A stretch of DNA of 6,859 bases, from contig CANJYY010000142.1 of assembly GCA_947479185.1 (NCBI GenBank), positions 1-6,859 of the forward strand, in the 5' to 3' direction. The notes beneath the pieces were generated by a model, which saw only the letters and a list, made by a program, of their open reading frames with translations, searched no databases and was not told where the DNA came from. Each line of letters opens with the position of its first letter. The stretch's first letter is position 1. Positions 1 to 6,781 of the stretch are shown piece by piece. The stretch comes from Caulobacteraceae bacterium (lineage in GTDB: Bacteria; Pseudomonadota; Alphaproteobacteria; Caulobacterales; Caulobacteraceae). The position numbers and the translations under genes were made by a program.

Positions 1-51
1 GAGTCCGGCGATGGTGATGAAGCCCAGAATGCCGGCCAGGACGAACAGCAT
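1..51 (-). CDS. tadB: Tad pilus inner-membrane platform protein TadB/CpaG, N-terminal fragment
   Basis: Only the first 17 codons are inside the window; the gene continues past base 1. The peptide reads MLFVLAGILGFITIAGL, a hydrophobic stretch that fits the first membrane segment of TadB-type (T2SSF family) platform proteins. It starts with ATG three bases after the cpaF stop, in the same frame, with a GGAG at 58-61 spaced six bases from the start. In Tad loci the gene after cpaF encodes TadB (CpaG in Caulobacter), the membrane partner through which the ATPase moves pilin subunits. The identity rests mainly on position and the membrane-like start, because too little sequence is present to see the T2SSF domain. 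Confidence 0.72.
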   Translation of the reverse strand, partial: MLFVLAGILGFITIAGL

Positions 52-54
52 CGC

Positions 55-1584
55 TTACTCCGCCGCGTCGAGGGCTTCGGCCAGCTCGCGCTCGAGGCCG
101 TAATAGCGGGCGCGATCCCAGAAGCGCGGCCGGGCGATGCCGGTCGAGCGGTGCTTGCCCACGACCTTGCCGTTCTCATCCTCGCCGGTGATCTCGTAGA
201 CGAAGAGATCCTGGGTGACGATCACGTCGCCTTCCAGGCCGACCACCTCGGTGATGTGGGTGATCCGGCGCGAACCGTCGCGCAGGCGGGCCGCCTGGAT
301 GATGACGTCGACCGAGCCGGTGATCATTTCACGGATCGTCTTCGAGGGCAGGCCGTAGCCGCCCATGGTGATCATCGACTCCATCCGGCTGATCGCTTCG
401 CGCGGGCTGTTGGCGTGCAGCGTGCCCATCGAGCCGTCGTGGCCGGTGTTCATCGCCTGCAGCAGGTCGAACGCCTCGGGACCACGGACTTCGCCGACGA
501 TGATCCGTTCGGGACGCATCCGCAGGCAGTTCTTCACCAGGTCGCGCATGGTGATCATGCCCTGACCCTCGAGGTTCGGCGGCCGGGTTTCCAGACGCAC
601 CACATGCGGCTGCTGCAGCTGCAGTTCGGCCGCGTCCTCGCAGGTGATGACCCGCTCGGTCGGGTCGATGAAGGCGGTCATGGTGTTGAGCAGGGTGGTC
701 TTGCCCGAGCCCGTGCCGCCGGAGATGACGATATTGCAGCGGCAGGCGCCGATGACGCCCAGGACCCGCGCGCCTTCCGGACTGATGGACTTGAAGTCCA
801 CCAGGTCCTTCATCGTCAGCTTGTCCTTCTTGAACTTGCGGATCGTCAGGGTGGGGCCGTCCAGCGCCAGCGGCGGCGCGATGACGTTGACGCGCGAGCC
901 GTCCGGCAGGCGGGCGTCGCAGATCGGCGAGCTTTCATCGACGCGGCGGCCGACCTGGCTGACGATCCGCTGGCAGATGTTCATCAGCTGGGCGTTGTCG
1001 CGGAAGCGGACGTTGGTCAGCTGGACCTTGCCGCCGACTTCGATGAACACCCGGTTGGCCCCGTTGACCATCACGTCTGCGATGTCGTCGCGCGACAGCA
1101 GCGGCTCCAGCGGCCCGTAGCCCAGAACGTCGTTGATGATGTCCTGGACGAGATGTTCGGTCTCGGCGACCGACATCTGAACGTTCTTGATCGCCACCAG
1201 TTCGGCGACGATGTCCTTGATCTCTTCGGCCGCCGACTTCTGGTCGAGCTGGGCCAGCTGGCTCAGGTCGATGGTGTTCAGCAGCGCGTTGAAGATCGTC
1301 GTCTTGGTGGCGTGGTAGTAGTCGCTCTGTTCACGGACGATCTGCGCGGTCGGGCTCTGGGCCGAACGCAGCTGCTCCAGGCCCTTCATTTCCTTGGGCT
1401 TGGTCCGTTGCGGGCCGGGCGCCACGGTGGCGGGATTGTGCGGCTCACCGGCCCGCGAGGCGGACGCGGGCTTCGCCGGCGCCGCGGCCGGCTGCGGACG
1501 CGTGGCGATCTGCGCGCCCTCCGACGCGGGCGGGGGCGCCCTGCGCTCGGGCGGTGCACTGCCATCGGACCTTTTGCCGAACAC
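55..1584 (-). CDS. cpaF: Tad/Cpa pilus assembly ATPase CpaF (TadA family)
   Basis: This is a cytoplasmic secretion ATPase of the VirB11/PulE (T2SSE) superfamily that powers pilus assembly through the TadB/TadC platform. The 509-residue protein has a Pro/Ala-rich, probably disordered N-terminus (about 1-65), an all-alpha region (about 80-160), an N-domain (about 160-260) and a RecA-like core. Visible motifs are Walker [10 protein letters not shown] (289-297), an Asp box ITCEDAAEL (313-321), Walker B around [12 protein letters not shown] (357-368) and a His box [12 protein letters not shown] (381-392). All key residues are present, so it should be active. The start is GTG at 1584, six bases after the cpaE stop, with only a weak AGAAG nine bases upstream, so translation probably depends on coupling to cpaE. 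Met66 is a less likely start, because Tad ATPases of this group usually carry such an N-terminal extension. The length is normal. Confidence 0.97.
   Translation of the reverse strand: MFGKRSDGSAPPERRAPPPASEGAQIATRPQPAAAPAKPASASRAGEPHNPATVAPGPQRTKPKEMKGLEQLRSAQSPTAQIVREQSDYYHATKTTIFNALLNTIDLSQLAQLDQKSAAEEIKDIVAELVAIKNVQMSVAETEHLVQDIINDVLGYGPLEPLLSRDDIADVMVNGANRVFIEVGGKVQLTNVRFRDNAQLMNICQRIVSQVGRRVDESSPICDARLPDGSRVNVIAPPLALDGPTLTIRKFKKDKLTMKDLVDFKSISPEGARVLGVIGACRCNIVISGGTGSGKTTLLNTMTAFIDPTERVITCEDAAELQLQQPHVVRLETRPPNLEGQGMITMRDLVKNCLRMRPERIIVGEVRGPEAFDLLQAMNTGHDGSMGTLHANSPREAISRMESMITMGGYGLPSKTIREMITGSVDVIIQAARLRDGSRRITHITEVVGLEGDVIVTQDLFVYEITGEDENGKVVGKHRSTGIARPRFWDRARYYGLERELAEALDAAE
58..64 (-). 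promoter_or_regulatory. Ribosome binding site for tadB inside the cpaF 3' end
   Basis: The minus strand reads GGCGGAG here, ending six bases before the tadB ATG at 51. It is the clearest Shine-Dalgarno-like sequence in the operon and overlaps the last codons of cpaF. It supports the tadB start and coupling of the two genes. Confidence 0.55.
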
Positions 1585-1590
1585 GCTGGG

Positions 1591-3057
1591 CTACTTCTTT
1601 CTGAACAGGCCGCCGAGGAGCGACGATTTCTGCTGGGGCGGCGGGGCGCGGCGGGCGACCAGACGGGCGAGTTGCTCGATGCCCTCCGCCGCCTTCGATC
1701 TGGGGGCGACCTCGCCGATCATCTGGCCGTGGTTGGCCGCCTGGCCGAAGGCCTTGGGCTCGAACGGCAGCACCAGCGACGGGGCGATGCCCAGCGCCTC
1801 GCCGAAGTCCTTGACCGGAATCTCGGGCCGGCCGGGCACGCCGACCTGATTGAGCACCAGCCGCGGCGGCGCATCGTTCGGGCGGGCCTGACGGACCAGG
1901 TCGATCATGTTCTTGGCGTTGCGCAGCGAGGCCAGGTCCGGCGAGGCGACGATGACCAGATCGTCCGAGCCGATCAGCATCTTGCGCTGCCAGGCGCTCC
2001 AGGCGTGGGGCAGGTCCAGCACCACGAACGGCGCGGCGGCGCGGATTTTCTGGGCGACCTCTTCAAAGGCGTCCGGGTGGATGTCGAAATCCTGGTCCAG
2101 CGTCGCCGGGGCGGCGAACAGCGACAGGCGGTCGGTCACCCGGGCCATCATCCGGTCCATCAGCACCGGGTCGAGTCTGTCGGGCTGGCCCAGCGCGTCG
2201 GCGATGCCCTGGAGGGGATCCTGGTTGAAGTTCAGCCCGGCCGTGCCGAAGGGCAGGTCGAAGTCGGCCAGCACGGTGCCGGCCTGCATCCGCTCTGCCA
2301 GGGCCCAGGCGAGGTTGTGGGCGATCGTCGAGGCGCCGACGCCGCCCCGGGCGCCGACCACGGCGATCTGGCGGCCGACGAACGGCGCGGCCGGGTCGGC
2401 GTAGAGGCCGGTGATCGAGCGGATGATCTGCAGCGGGCTGAGCGGCGGGACGAGGTATTCACTTACGCCGCGACGCATCAGCTCGCGGTAGAGGGCGATG
2501 TCGTTGGCCGACCCGATGGTCATGACCTTGGTGCCCGGATCGCAGACCTCGGCCAGCAGGTCGAGCTGGGCCAGCAGTTCGGGCGCCGGATCGAGGCTCT
2601 CGACGATGACCAGAGAGGGGGTCGGCTGGTTCTGGTACTGCGCGACCGCGGCCTGGATTCCGCCCGGGTAGACGGTGGTCGCCGCACGCGACATGCGCCG
2701 GTCGGCGGCCGCCTGCTCGATCAGTTCGGCGGTGTCGGGACGGGCGCAGAAGACATGGATCGAGATGCGCGGAACGCTGACGTCGCCGAGGCCGCCGTCG
2801 CCGGCGGACGCCAGGTCTGGCGCGTAGCCGACGGCCGGCCGGCCGGCGTCGGCAGCGGCTGGGGCGACCGGGGTCCTGTCGGCGAACGGGTCATCCTCGC
2901 CATGCTGTCGGGCCAGCGGGAAGTCGGCGAACGGATCGGCGCCGGGCGACGCGCTGGCCGCCGGCTCGCGCCAGGGGTCGGCGGAGGACGTGGCGAACTC
3001 GTCGTCGGCGTCGAACGCCAGGTCGAACGGATCGTGATCGGCGGGTCCGGACGGCAT
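1591..3057 (-). CDS. cpaE: Pilus localisation protein CpaE (TadZ-like, MinD/ParA-type ATPase fold)
   Basis: CpaE/TadZ proteins place the Tad apparatus, typically at a cell pole. The 488-residue protein has three parts. Residues 1-95 are acidic and Pro/Ala-rich with DPF or DPW at 9-11, 27-29, 41-43 and 56-58. Residues about 97-210 resemble a response-regulator receiver, but Glu153 sits where the phospho-accepting Asp is expected. Residues about 230-470 form a MinD/ParA-like domain with a P-loop GARGGVGAST (235-244), a switch I-like ADFDLPFG (264-271) and a switch II-like VVLDLPH (345-351). In the P-loop, Arg237 replaces the signature lysine and Ala242 the Walker lysine, so nucleotide hydrolysis may be weak or absent. 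The tail ends in basic FRKK. The ATG directly abuts the cpaD stop with no spacer, and the Shine-Dalgarno sequence is poor, so coupling is likely. Confidence 0.95.
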   Translation of the reverse strand: MPSGPADHDPFDLAFDADDEFATSSADPWREPAASASPGADPFADFPLARQHGEDDPFADRTPVAPAAADAGRPAVGYAPDLASAGDGGLGDVSVPRISIHVFCARPDTAELIEQAAADRRMSRAATTVYPGGIQAAVAQYQNQPTPSLVIVESLDPAPELLAQLDLLAEVCDPGTKVMTIGSANDIALYRELMRRGVSEYLVPPLSPLQIIRSITGLYADPAAPFVGRQIAVVGARGGVGASTIAHNLAWALAERMQAGTVLADFDLPFGTAGLNFNQDPLQGIADALGQPDRLDPVLMDRMMARVTDRLSLFAAPATLDQDFDIHPDAFEEVAQKIRAAAPFVVLDLPHAWSAWQRKMLIGSDDLVIVASPDLASLRNAKNMIDLVRQARPNDAPPRLVLNQVGVPGRPEIPVKDFGEALGIAPSLVLPFEPKAFGQAANHGQMIGEVAPRSKAAEGIEQLARLVARRAPPPQQKSSLLGGLFRKK

Positions 3058-3741
3058 CTATTGCACCGCCCTGGAAATCCAGCCTGAAGCCTGCTCGTCC
3101 CTGCCCGTGGACGTCGTCTCGCCGGCCCGGTACTTGCCCAGCACTGTCATGCGGCGGCCCGTGTCGGCCGGGTCCATCGGCCGGGCGGCGGCGAGATCGC
3201 CGGGATTGGCCACCTGGGCGGCGATGTTGGCGGTGATCGCGCAACCGAGGTTGCCATAGGGCTGATTGGACGCGGTCGAGGTCGCGGCGGTCCACTCACC
3301 ACAGCGCGGCGTGATCGCGGCGTAGCGCTGGAAGCCGATGATGACCGGCGCACCGGCCGCCGCGCCGGCGTCATAGCCGACCAGGCGAACCATCTCCGGA
3401 CGGGCCCCCTGCGCAACGAGGAAGGCGCGGGCGTCGGCGCTGACGCGATAGGCCCCGGCCCCCTGGGTCCCGGTGGGCGCGGCGACGGTGATCATCCCGC
3501 CCTCGGCGAGGGTCCAGCGGGCGTGAAACTCGGCCAGTGCGCGGGCCTGGGTTCCGGACAGGCCCGTGGCGTGCGGCGCGAGGAGGATTTCCTCGGGCTG
3601 GGCGACGATCTGGACGCGGGCCGACCAGGTATCCAGCGGGGTGGGCGCCGGCGGTCCGGCCATTGGCGTCGGCGCGGAGGCGCAGGCCGACAGGGCCAGG
3701 GCGGCGAGGACGGGCGTCAGTCGGGTGAGGGATGACGTCAT
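3058..3741 (-). CDS. cpaD: Outer-membrane pilus lipoprotein CpaD (TadD-independent Cpa family)
   Basis: CpaD is a periplasm-facing outer-membrane lipoprotein that works with the CpaC secretin; its exact role is less well defined than its neighbours'. The 227-residue product starts with a short basic and hydrophobic signal ending in the lipobox LSAC (17-20), so Cys20 should be lipidated after signal peptidase II cleavage. A Pro-rich linker follows. The family's conserved block appears in the second half: PRCGEW (145-150), then NQPYGNLGCAI (159-169) and ANIAAQVANPGDL (171-183). Cys147 and Cys167 may form a disulfide in the periplasm. The start lies four bases after the cpaC stop; the upstream CGAG is only a weak ribosome binding site. 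The length matches the family. Confidence 0.93.
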   Translation of the reverse strand: MTSSLTRLTPVLAALALSACASAPTPMAGPPAPTPLDTWSARVQIVAQPEEILLAPHATGLSGTQARALAEFHARWTLAEGGMITVAAPTGTQGAGAYRVSADARAFLVAQGARPEMVRLVGYDAGAAAGAPVIIGFQRYAAITPRCGEWTAATSTASNQPYGNLGCAITANIAAQVANPGDLAAARPMDPADTGRRMTVLGKYRAGETTSTGRDEQASGWISRAVQ

Positions 3742-3745
3742 GGCG

Positions 3746-5224
3746 TTACTCGATCACGTAGCCGATGGGGCCCTGGTAGGTGCGCCCGGCATTGGCGCCC
3801 GGAGGGGCGCCGACGGTCTTGTTCAGCTTGCCGAACAGCAGGGTCTCCGCGTCGCTGGCGAACTGCAGGCCGTCCGCCGGCGTCTGGAAGGCCCCGGGGT
3901 TGTTCGGGTCGACGATGAAGGCCGTGACGATCACGACCATCTCGGTGTCGCCGGACAGGAAGTCCCGCGAGCGGAACAGCGAGCCGATGACCGGCACGGA
4001 GCCGACGCCGGGCAGGGCGTCGAGATTCTCGCGGGTGGTCTGCTGGATCAGGCCTGCGATCATCATCGACCCGCCCGACGGCAGCTCGATCGAGGTCTCG
4101 GCGCGCCGCACCGTCAGGGCGGGAATGGTCAGGCTGGTTCCCGACGTCCCGCCGAGGGTGAAGGCGCCCTGGGTGGTCAGCTCGGAGATCTCGGTCGAGA
4201 TCTTCAGCGAGATACGGCCGCCCGACAGCACCACCGGGGTGAAGGCCAGGCCGACGCCGAACGGCTTGTATTCGACGGTCACCGAGCCGTTGCTGGAGTC
4301 CTGGTTCACCGGCACGGGGTATTCGCCGCCGGCGAGGAACTTGGCCGCTTCGCCGGACACGGCCGTCAGGTTCGGTTCGGCCAGGGTGCGCACCAGGCCG
4401 ACGCGCTCGAACGCCCGGATCGAACCGTTGAGGATGTCGGCGGGCGAGTTCGAGCCGGTGTAGTTGCCGCCGACGGTGATGCCGCCGCCCAGCGTGCCGT
4501 TGATGCTGAAGTTGGCGGCCTGGCCGAGTGTGAGGGCGCCGCTGCCCTGCTGGATGATCGCGTTGAGATTGACCCCCAGCTGCTTGATCACGCTGCGCTG
4601 GACCTCGACGACCCGCACCCGCAGCATCACCTGGTCCTTGCCGGCGATGCTGAGCATGTTCAGCACCTGATCGGGCTTGGACACATAGCGCAGGGCGATC
4701 TGGGCGGCCTTGTCGGCGTCGCCGGCGCTGGCGACCATGCCGGTCAGGATCACCGCATCGCCGATCGGCTCGACCTGCACCCGCGAGCCGGGGAGAACGC
4801 GGTTGATGGTGTCGGCCAGGGCGCCCGTGTCGGTGTCGACCCGGATGTTCAGCGACAGGATGCGGCGGCCGGAGGCGTCGAACAGGATGGCGTCGGTCTG
4901 GCCGGAGGTCATCCCCAGCACATAGATCTGCCGCGGCGAGCGCAGCACGGCGTCGGCCACGGCCGGGTTGGTGATAAGGATATCGCGCACGTCGACCGGC
5001 AGGTCGATGACCGCCGACTTGCCGCGCGGCAGGGCGAGGTTGCGGGCCGCGCCGCCGCCGGTCAGGTCGATGCGCACGGTGGCCGGACCGGCGCCGGCGC
5101 CGCCCGAAAGGGTCTGGGCCTGGAGCGACATGTCCTGGGCCAGAACGGCCGGCGCCGCCATCTGGGCGAAGGCGGCGGCGAGCAGGGCGGAGGCGGCGGT
5201 TCCCAGCCGGCGGAGCTTGTTCAT
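3746..5224 (-). CDS. cpaC: Outer-membrane secretin CpaC (RcpA family)
   Basis: CpaC forms the multimeric outer-membrane channel through which the pilus exits. The 492-residue precursor has a Sec signal peptide (basic RR, hydrophobic core, likely cleavage after Ala29 in VLA-QD). An N-terminal secretin-associated domain (about 59-128, beginning RNLALPRGKSAVIDLP) is followed by a BON-like domain (about 130-190) and the secretin core (about 195-440). The secretin signature GVGSVPVIGSLFRS is at 406-419, close to the VVIVTAFIV beta strand at 430-438. The protein ends GPIGYVIE, a tail I recognise from Cpa secretins. Its ATG overlaps the cpaB TGA in an ATGA arrangement at 5221-5224, a classic sign of translational coupling. 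No strong Shine-Dalgarno precedes it. Nothing appears truncated. Confidence 0.97.
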   Translation of the reverse strand: MNKLRRLGTAASALLAAAFAQMAAPAVLAQDMSLQAQTLSGGAGAGPATVRIDLTGGGAARNLALPRGKSAVIDLPVDVRDILITNPAVADAVLRSPRQIYVLGMTSGQTDAILFDASGRRILSLNIRVDTDTGALADTINRVLPGSRVQVEPIGDAVILTGMVASAGDADKAAQIALRYVSKPDQVLNMLSIAGKDQVMLRVRVVEVQRSVIKQLGVNLNAIIQQGSGALTLGQAANFSINGTLGGGITVGGNYTGSNSPADILNGSIRAFERVGLVRTLAEPNLTAVSGEAAKFLAGGEYPVPVNQDSSNGSVTVEYKPFGVGLAFTPVVLSGGRISLKISTEISELTTQGAFTLGGTSGTSLTIPALTVRRAETSIELPSGGSMMIAGLIQQTTRENLDALPGVGSVPVIGSLFRSRDFLSGDTEMVVIVTAFIVDPNNPGAFQTPADGLQFASDAETLLFGKLNKTVGAPPGANAGRTYQGPIGYVIE

Positions 5225-6105
5225 CGCGACACCGTCACTTCACTGGTCTGGCCCGCCCGGTAGACCCTGACAACGCGGCCAGGCCCGCTGGAGCCGCCTC
5301 CGCCGCTGCCGGCGGGGGCTCCGGCGTCAGTGTAGGCGCGCAGGGCCAGGACCAGCGCCCCGCCCTTCCTGGCCTCGGCCTGGGCGTCGGCGAGAATTTC
5401 CGAATCGGCGGCGGCGACCTCGAGCGTGGCCACGGCGCCGACGATGGTCTTGGCGTCCTTGGCCGGCTCGGCCGCCTGGTCGATGGCCAGGACCCGCAGG
5501 TTGCGCAGGACGGTCTGGGTGGTGATGCCCTTGTCGCCGGCGTCGCGGCTGAGCACCACATCGACCCGGTCGCCGGGCATGATGAAGCCGCCGGCGGCGC
5601 TGTCGACGGTGACCGGCACGGCCATGGCGCGCATGCCCGGCATCAGGACCACGGACATGTAGTTGCCCTCGCCGGCCTTGACGATCTTGCGGGCGATGAT
5701 CGGCTCGCCCTGCAGCAGCGGTTCGCGGACCACCGCGCCGGCCATGGCCTGGATCGCCGAATCGCCCAGCAGGGCGCCGGCGGCGGTGGCGGCCTTCCTT
5801 GCTGCGCCGGCGGCGCCGGTCGGCTGGACCTGGGGGGCGGCGCCGTCGGTGATGAAGGCTGAGTTGATGTTGGCGGCGGGCCAGTCCTGCCAGGTCATGT
5901 CGGCGGCGGTCAGGCGCGTGCCCACCGGCAGATCATGCTGGGCGACCAGAACCTTGACCGTGGCCGTGCCGGTCGCGGCGGCGGCCGCAGCCGGGGCCTG
6001 TTCCGCCGCCTGCTTTTTGGGCGCGAAGGCGCCACGCACGACAAACGCCAGCGCGATGGCGGCGATTGCGGCGATCACCAGGATGAACAGGCGGACGGCG
6101 CTCAT
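5221..6105 (-). CDS. cpaB: Tad pilus assembly protein CpaB (RcpC family, SAF domain)
   Basis: CpaB is an inner-membrane-anchored periplasmic protein thought to bridge the machine and the secretin. From the chosen ATG (6105) it is 294 residues. One N-terminal membrane segment (about 5-24, LVIAAIAAIALAFVV region) is followed by an Ala-rich linker and a SAF domain beginning VKVLVAQHDLPVGTRLTAADMTW (50-72). The RcpC/CpaB core starts near MSVVLMPGMRAMAVPV (150-165) and includes GGFIMPGDRVDVVLSRD (172-188). A Gly/Ser-rich linker (about 266-275) precedes the tail VVRVYRAG. The frame is open upstream to a TTG at 6168, with another ATG at 6123. I prefer 6105 because family members begin directly at the membrane segment, and no candidate start has a good ribosome binding site. 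It overlaps cpaC by four bases and lies 140 bases after cpaA. Confidence 0.94.
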   Translation of the reverse strand: MSAVRLFILVIAAIAAIALAFVVRGAFAPKKQAAEQAPAAAAAATGTATVKVLVAQHDLPVGTRLTAADMTWQDWPAANINSAFITDGAAPQVQPTGAAGAARKAATAAGALLGDSAIQAMAGAVVREPLLQGEPIIARKIVKAGEGNYMSVVLMPGMRAMAVPVTVDSAAGGFIMPGDRVDVVLSRDAGDKGITTQTVLRNLRVLAIDQAAEPAKDAKTIVGAVATLEVAAADSEILADAQAEARKGGALVLALRAYTDAGAPAGSGGGGSSGPGRVVRVYRAGQTSEVTVSR

Positions 6106-6143
6106 GAACTCGAACGGCCCCATGGAGGGGTGAAACTGTGTCA

Positions 6144-6166
6144 GGCCCGGCCAGTCTGGCCCGGGC
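6144..6166 (-). other. GC-rich hairpin in the cpaA-cpaB spacer
   Basis: The arms GGCCCGGCCA (6144-6153) and TGGCCCGGGC (6157-6166) can pair over nine positions with one extra C bulged and a three-base loop. It lies about 39 bases upstream of the chosen cpaB start. No T-run follows on the minus strand, so it is not a standard intrinsic terminator. It could be an mRNA-stability or processing element, an attenuator, or chance in GC-rich DNA. Confidence 0.4.
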
Positions 6167-6174
6167 AAACGGGC

Positions 6175-6179
6175 GATTC
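6175..6179. other. GANTC (CcrM-type methylation site) in the cpaA-cpaB spacer
   Basis: GATTC on plus lies between the CtrA-like box and the hairpin, about 70 bases upstream of the cpaB start. The pairing of a GANTC and a CtrA-like box in one promoter region is typical of cell-cycle-regulated Caulobacter genes, but one site alone is weak evidence. Confidence 0.35.
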
Positions 6180-6219
6180 GTCACCGACCGTTCTGGCGGT
6201 GGACTACCTTCGGGCCGCC

Positions 6220-6235
6220 ATGGTTAACGCGGGCC
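6220..6235. repeat. 16-bp direct repeat, copy 1 (cpaA-cpaB spacer)
   Basis: The plus strand reads ATGGTTAACGCGGGCC. A second copy with a single difference (A to G at the seventh base) is at 6819-6834. Both copies are outside genes and in the same orientation, 599 bases apart. Copy 1 contains most of the CtrA-like box described at this position. Confidence 0.6.
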
Positions 6236-6238
6236 TAA
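6220..6238 (-). promoter_or_regulatory. Candidate CtrA box and half-site upstream of cpaB
   Basis: On the minus strand, TTAG (6238-6235), seven bases, then TTAA (6227-6224) matches the CtrA consensus TTAA-N7-TTAA at seven of eight fixed positions. The same stretch contains TTAACCAT (6227-6220), the reported CtrA half-site. Seventeen bases downstream is GGTAGTCC (6208-6201), a poor but possible -10 element, which would place TTAACC at about -35. CtrA is the cell-cycle regulator that activates pilA in Caulobacter, so a CtrA-controlled promoter for cpaB onward is plausible. Binding is inferred. Confidence 0.45.
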
Positions 6239-6245
6239 GCCGCGC

Positions 6246-6767
6246 CTAGGAAAGGCCACGCGCCAGCGTCGACAGCAGGCTCTCGGGAAACGCCGCCAGG
6301 GCGCCGAAGGCGATGGCGATGCCGTAGGGGACGTTCTCGCCGGGCGTGGCCAGTCGGCCAAACCAGCCGGGCCCGCGGGCCGCGATGGGGCGCACCCAGA
6401 CCGAGCGCAGCGCCAGCAGGGTCACGGCCAGCGCGCCGCCCGCCAGCGCCGTCACCAGCAGGTAGGGCAGCAGGGCGCCCAGGCCCATCCACAGGCCGGC
6501 GGCCGCGAACAGCTTGGCGTCGCCCCCGCCGATCCAGCCGACGGCGAACATGCCCATGCCGGCGATCAGGGTTCCGAAGCCGATCAGCAGCGCCAGGCCG
6601 ATCTGGCCAGGCTCCGCGCCCATCAGCACCGCCGCCGGCAGGAAGGCCGCGGCCAGGGCGATCGACACCCAGTTGGGGATGGTGAAGCTGACCGCGTCGC
6701 GCATCGCCCCGATCACCACCAGGGCCGGAAAGACGAGCAGGAAGAGGGTCTGGATCAGGTGAAGCAT
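6246..6767 (-). CDS. cpaA: Type IV prepilin peptidase CpaA (TadV family, A24)
   Basis: CpaA is an inner-membrane aspartyl protease that removes the leader of the Flp pilin and probably of TadE/TadF-like pseudopilins. The 173-residue protein is almost entirely hydrophobic, with about six membrane segments. The two catalytic aspartates of A24 peptidases are visible: Asp24 in RDAVSFTIPN and Asp83 in GGGDAK (80-85). VPYGIAIAFG (146-155) matches the conserved C-terminal helix. It lacks the large methyltransferase and zinc-binding N-terminal domain of PilD, as expected for short Tad peptidases. The ATG at 6767 is preceded by GCGCGGACTCCC, a weak ribosome binding site. It is separated from cpaB by a spacer with its own possible promoter, so cpaA may be expressed partly independently of the rest. 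Confidence 0.95.
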   Translation of the reverse strand: MLHLIQTLFLLVFPALVVIGAMRDAVSFTIPNWVSIALAAAFLPAAVLMGAEPGQIGLALLIGFGTLIAGMGMFAVGWIGGGDAKLFAAAGLWMGLGALLPYLLVTALAGGALAVTLLALRSVWVRPIAARGPGWFGRLATPGENVPYGIAIAFGALAAFPESLLSTLARGLS

Positions 6768-6769
6768 GG

Positions 6770-6774
6770 GAGTC
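6770..6774. other. GANTC (CcrM-type methylation site) next to the cpaA start
   Basis: GAGTC on plus (GACTC on minus) ends two bases before the cpaA start codon, inside its ribosome binding region. In Caulobacterales CcrM methylates GANTC and the methylation state can affect cell-cycle genes. The site is certain as a sequence; a regulatory role is inferred. Confidence 0.35.
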
Positions 6775-6781
6775 CGCGCCA

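Noticed and set aside
2833..2847. Tandem GGCC run in cpaE that might cause slippage and phase variation
   Set aside because: Fewer than four units in very GC-rich DNA, coding in frame for an ordinary linker. It is too short to suggest programmed slippage.
151..3087. Very long open frame on the plus strand (978 codons) opposite cpaF and cpaE
   Set aside because: It spans two clearly real minus-strand genes and their junction. Its product is rich in Arg, Asp, His and Gly with no recognisable domain. This is the usual by-product of strong GC codon bias.
3566..5263. Long open frame on the plus strand (565 codons) opposite cpaD and cpaC
   Set aside because: Same pattern: low-complexity composition, crosses gene boundaries, and no family resemblance, while the opposite strand encodes an intact secretin.
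5235..5561. Alternative-frame open reading frame inside cpaB
   Set aside because: Its product is Arg/Pro/Ser low complexity and it lies fully inside cpaB, whose SAF/RcpC sequence is clearly the real frame.
5935..6249. Plus-strand frame across the cpaB start and the cpaA-cpaB spacer
   Set aside because: It is composed of Arg/Gly/Asp-rich sequence opposite cpaB, has no recognisable motif, and ends in the spacer by chance.
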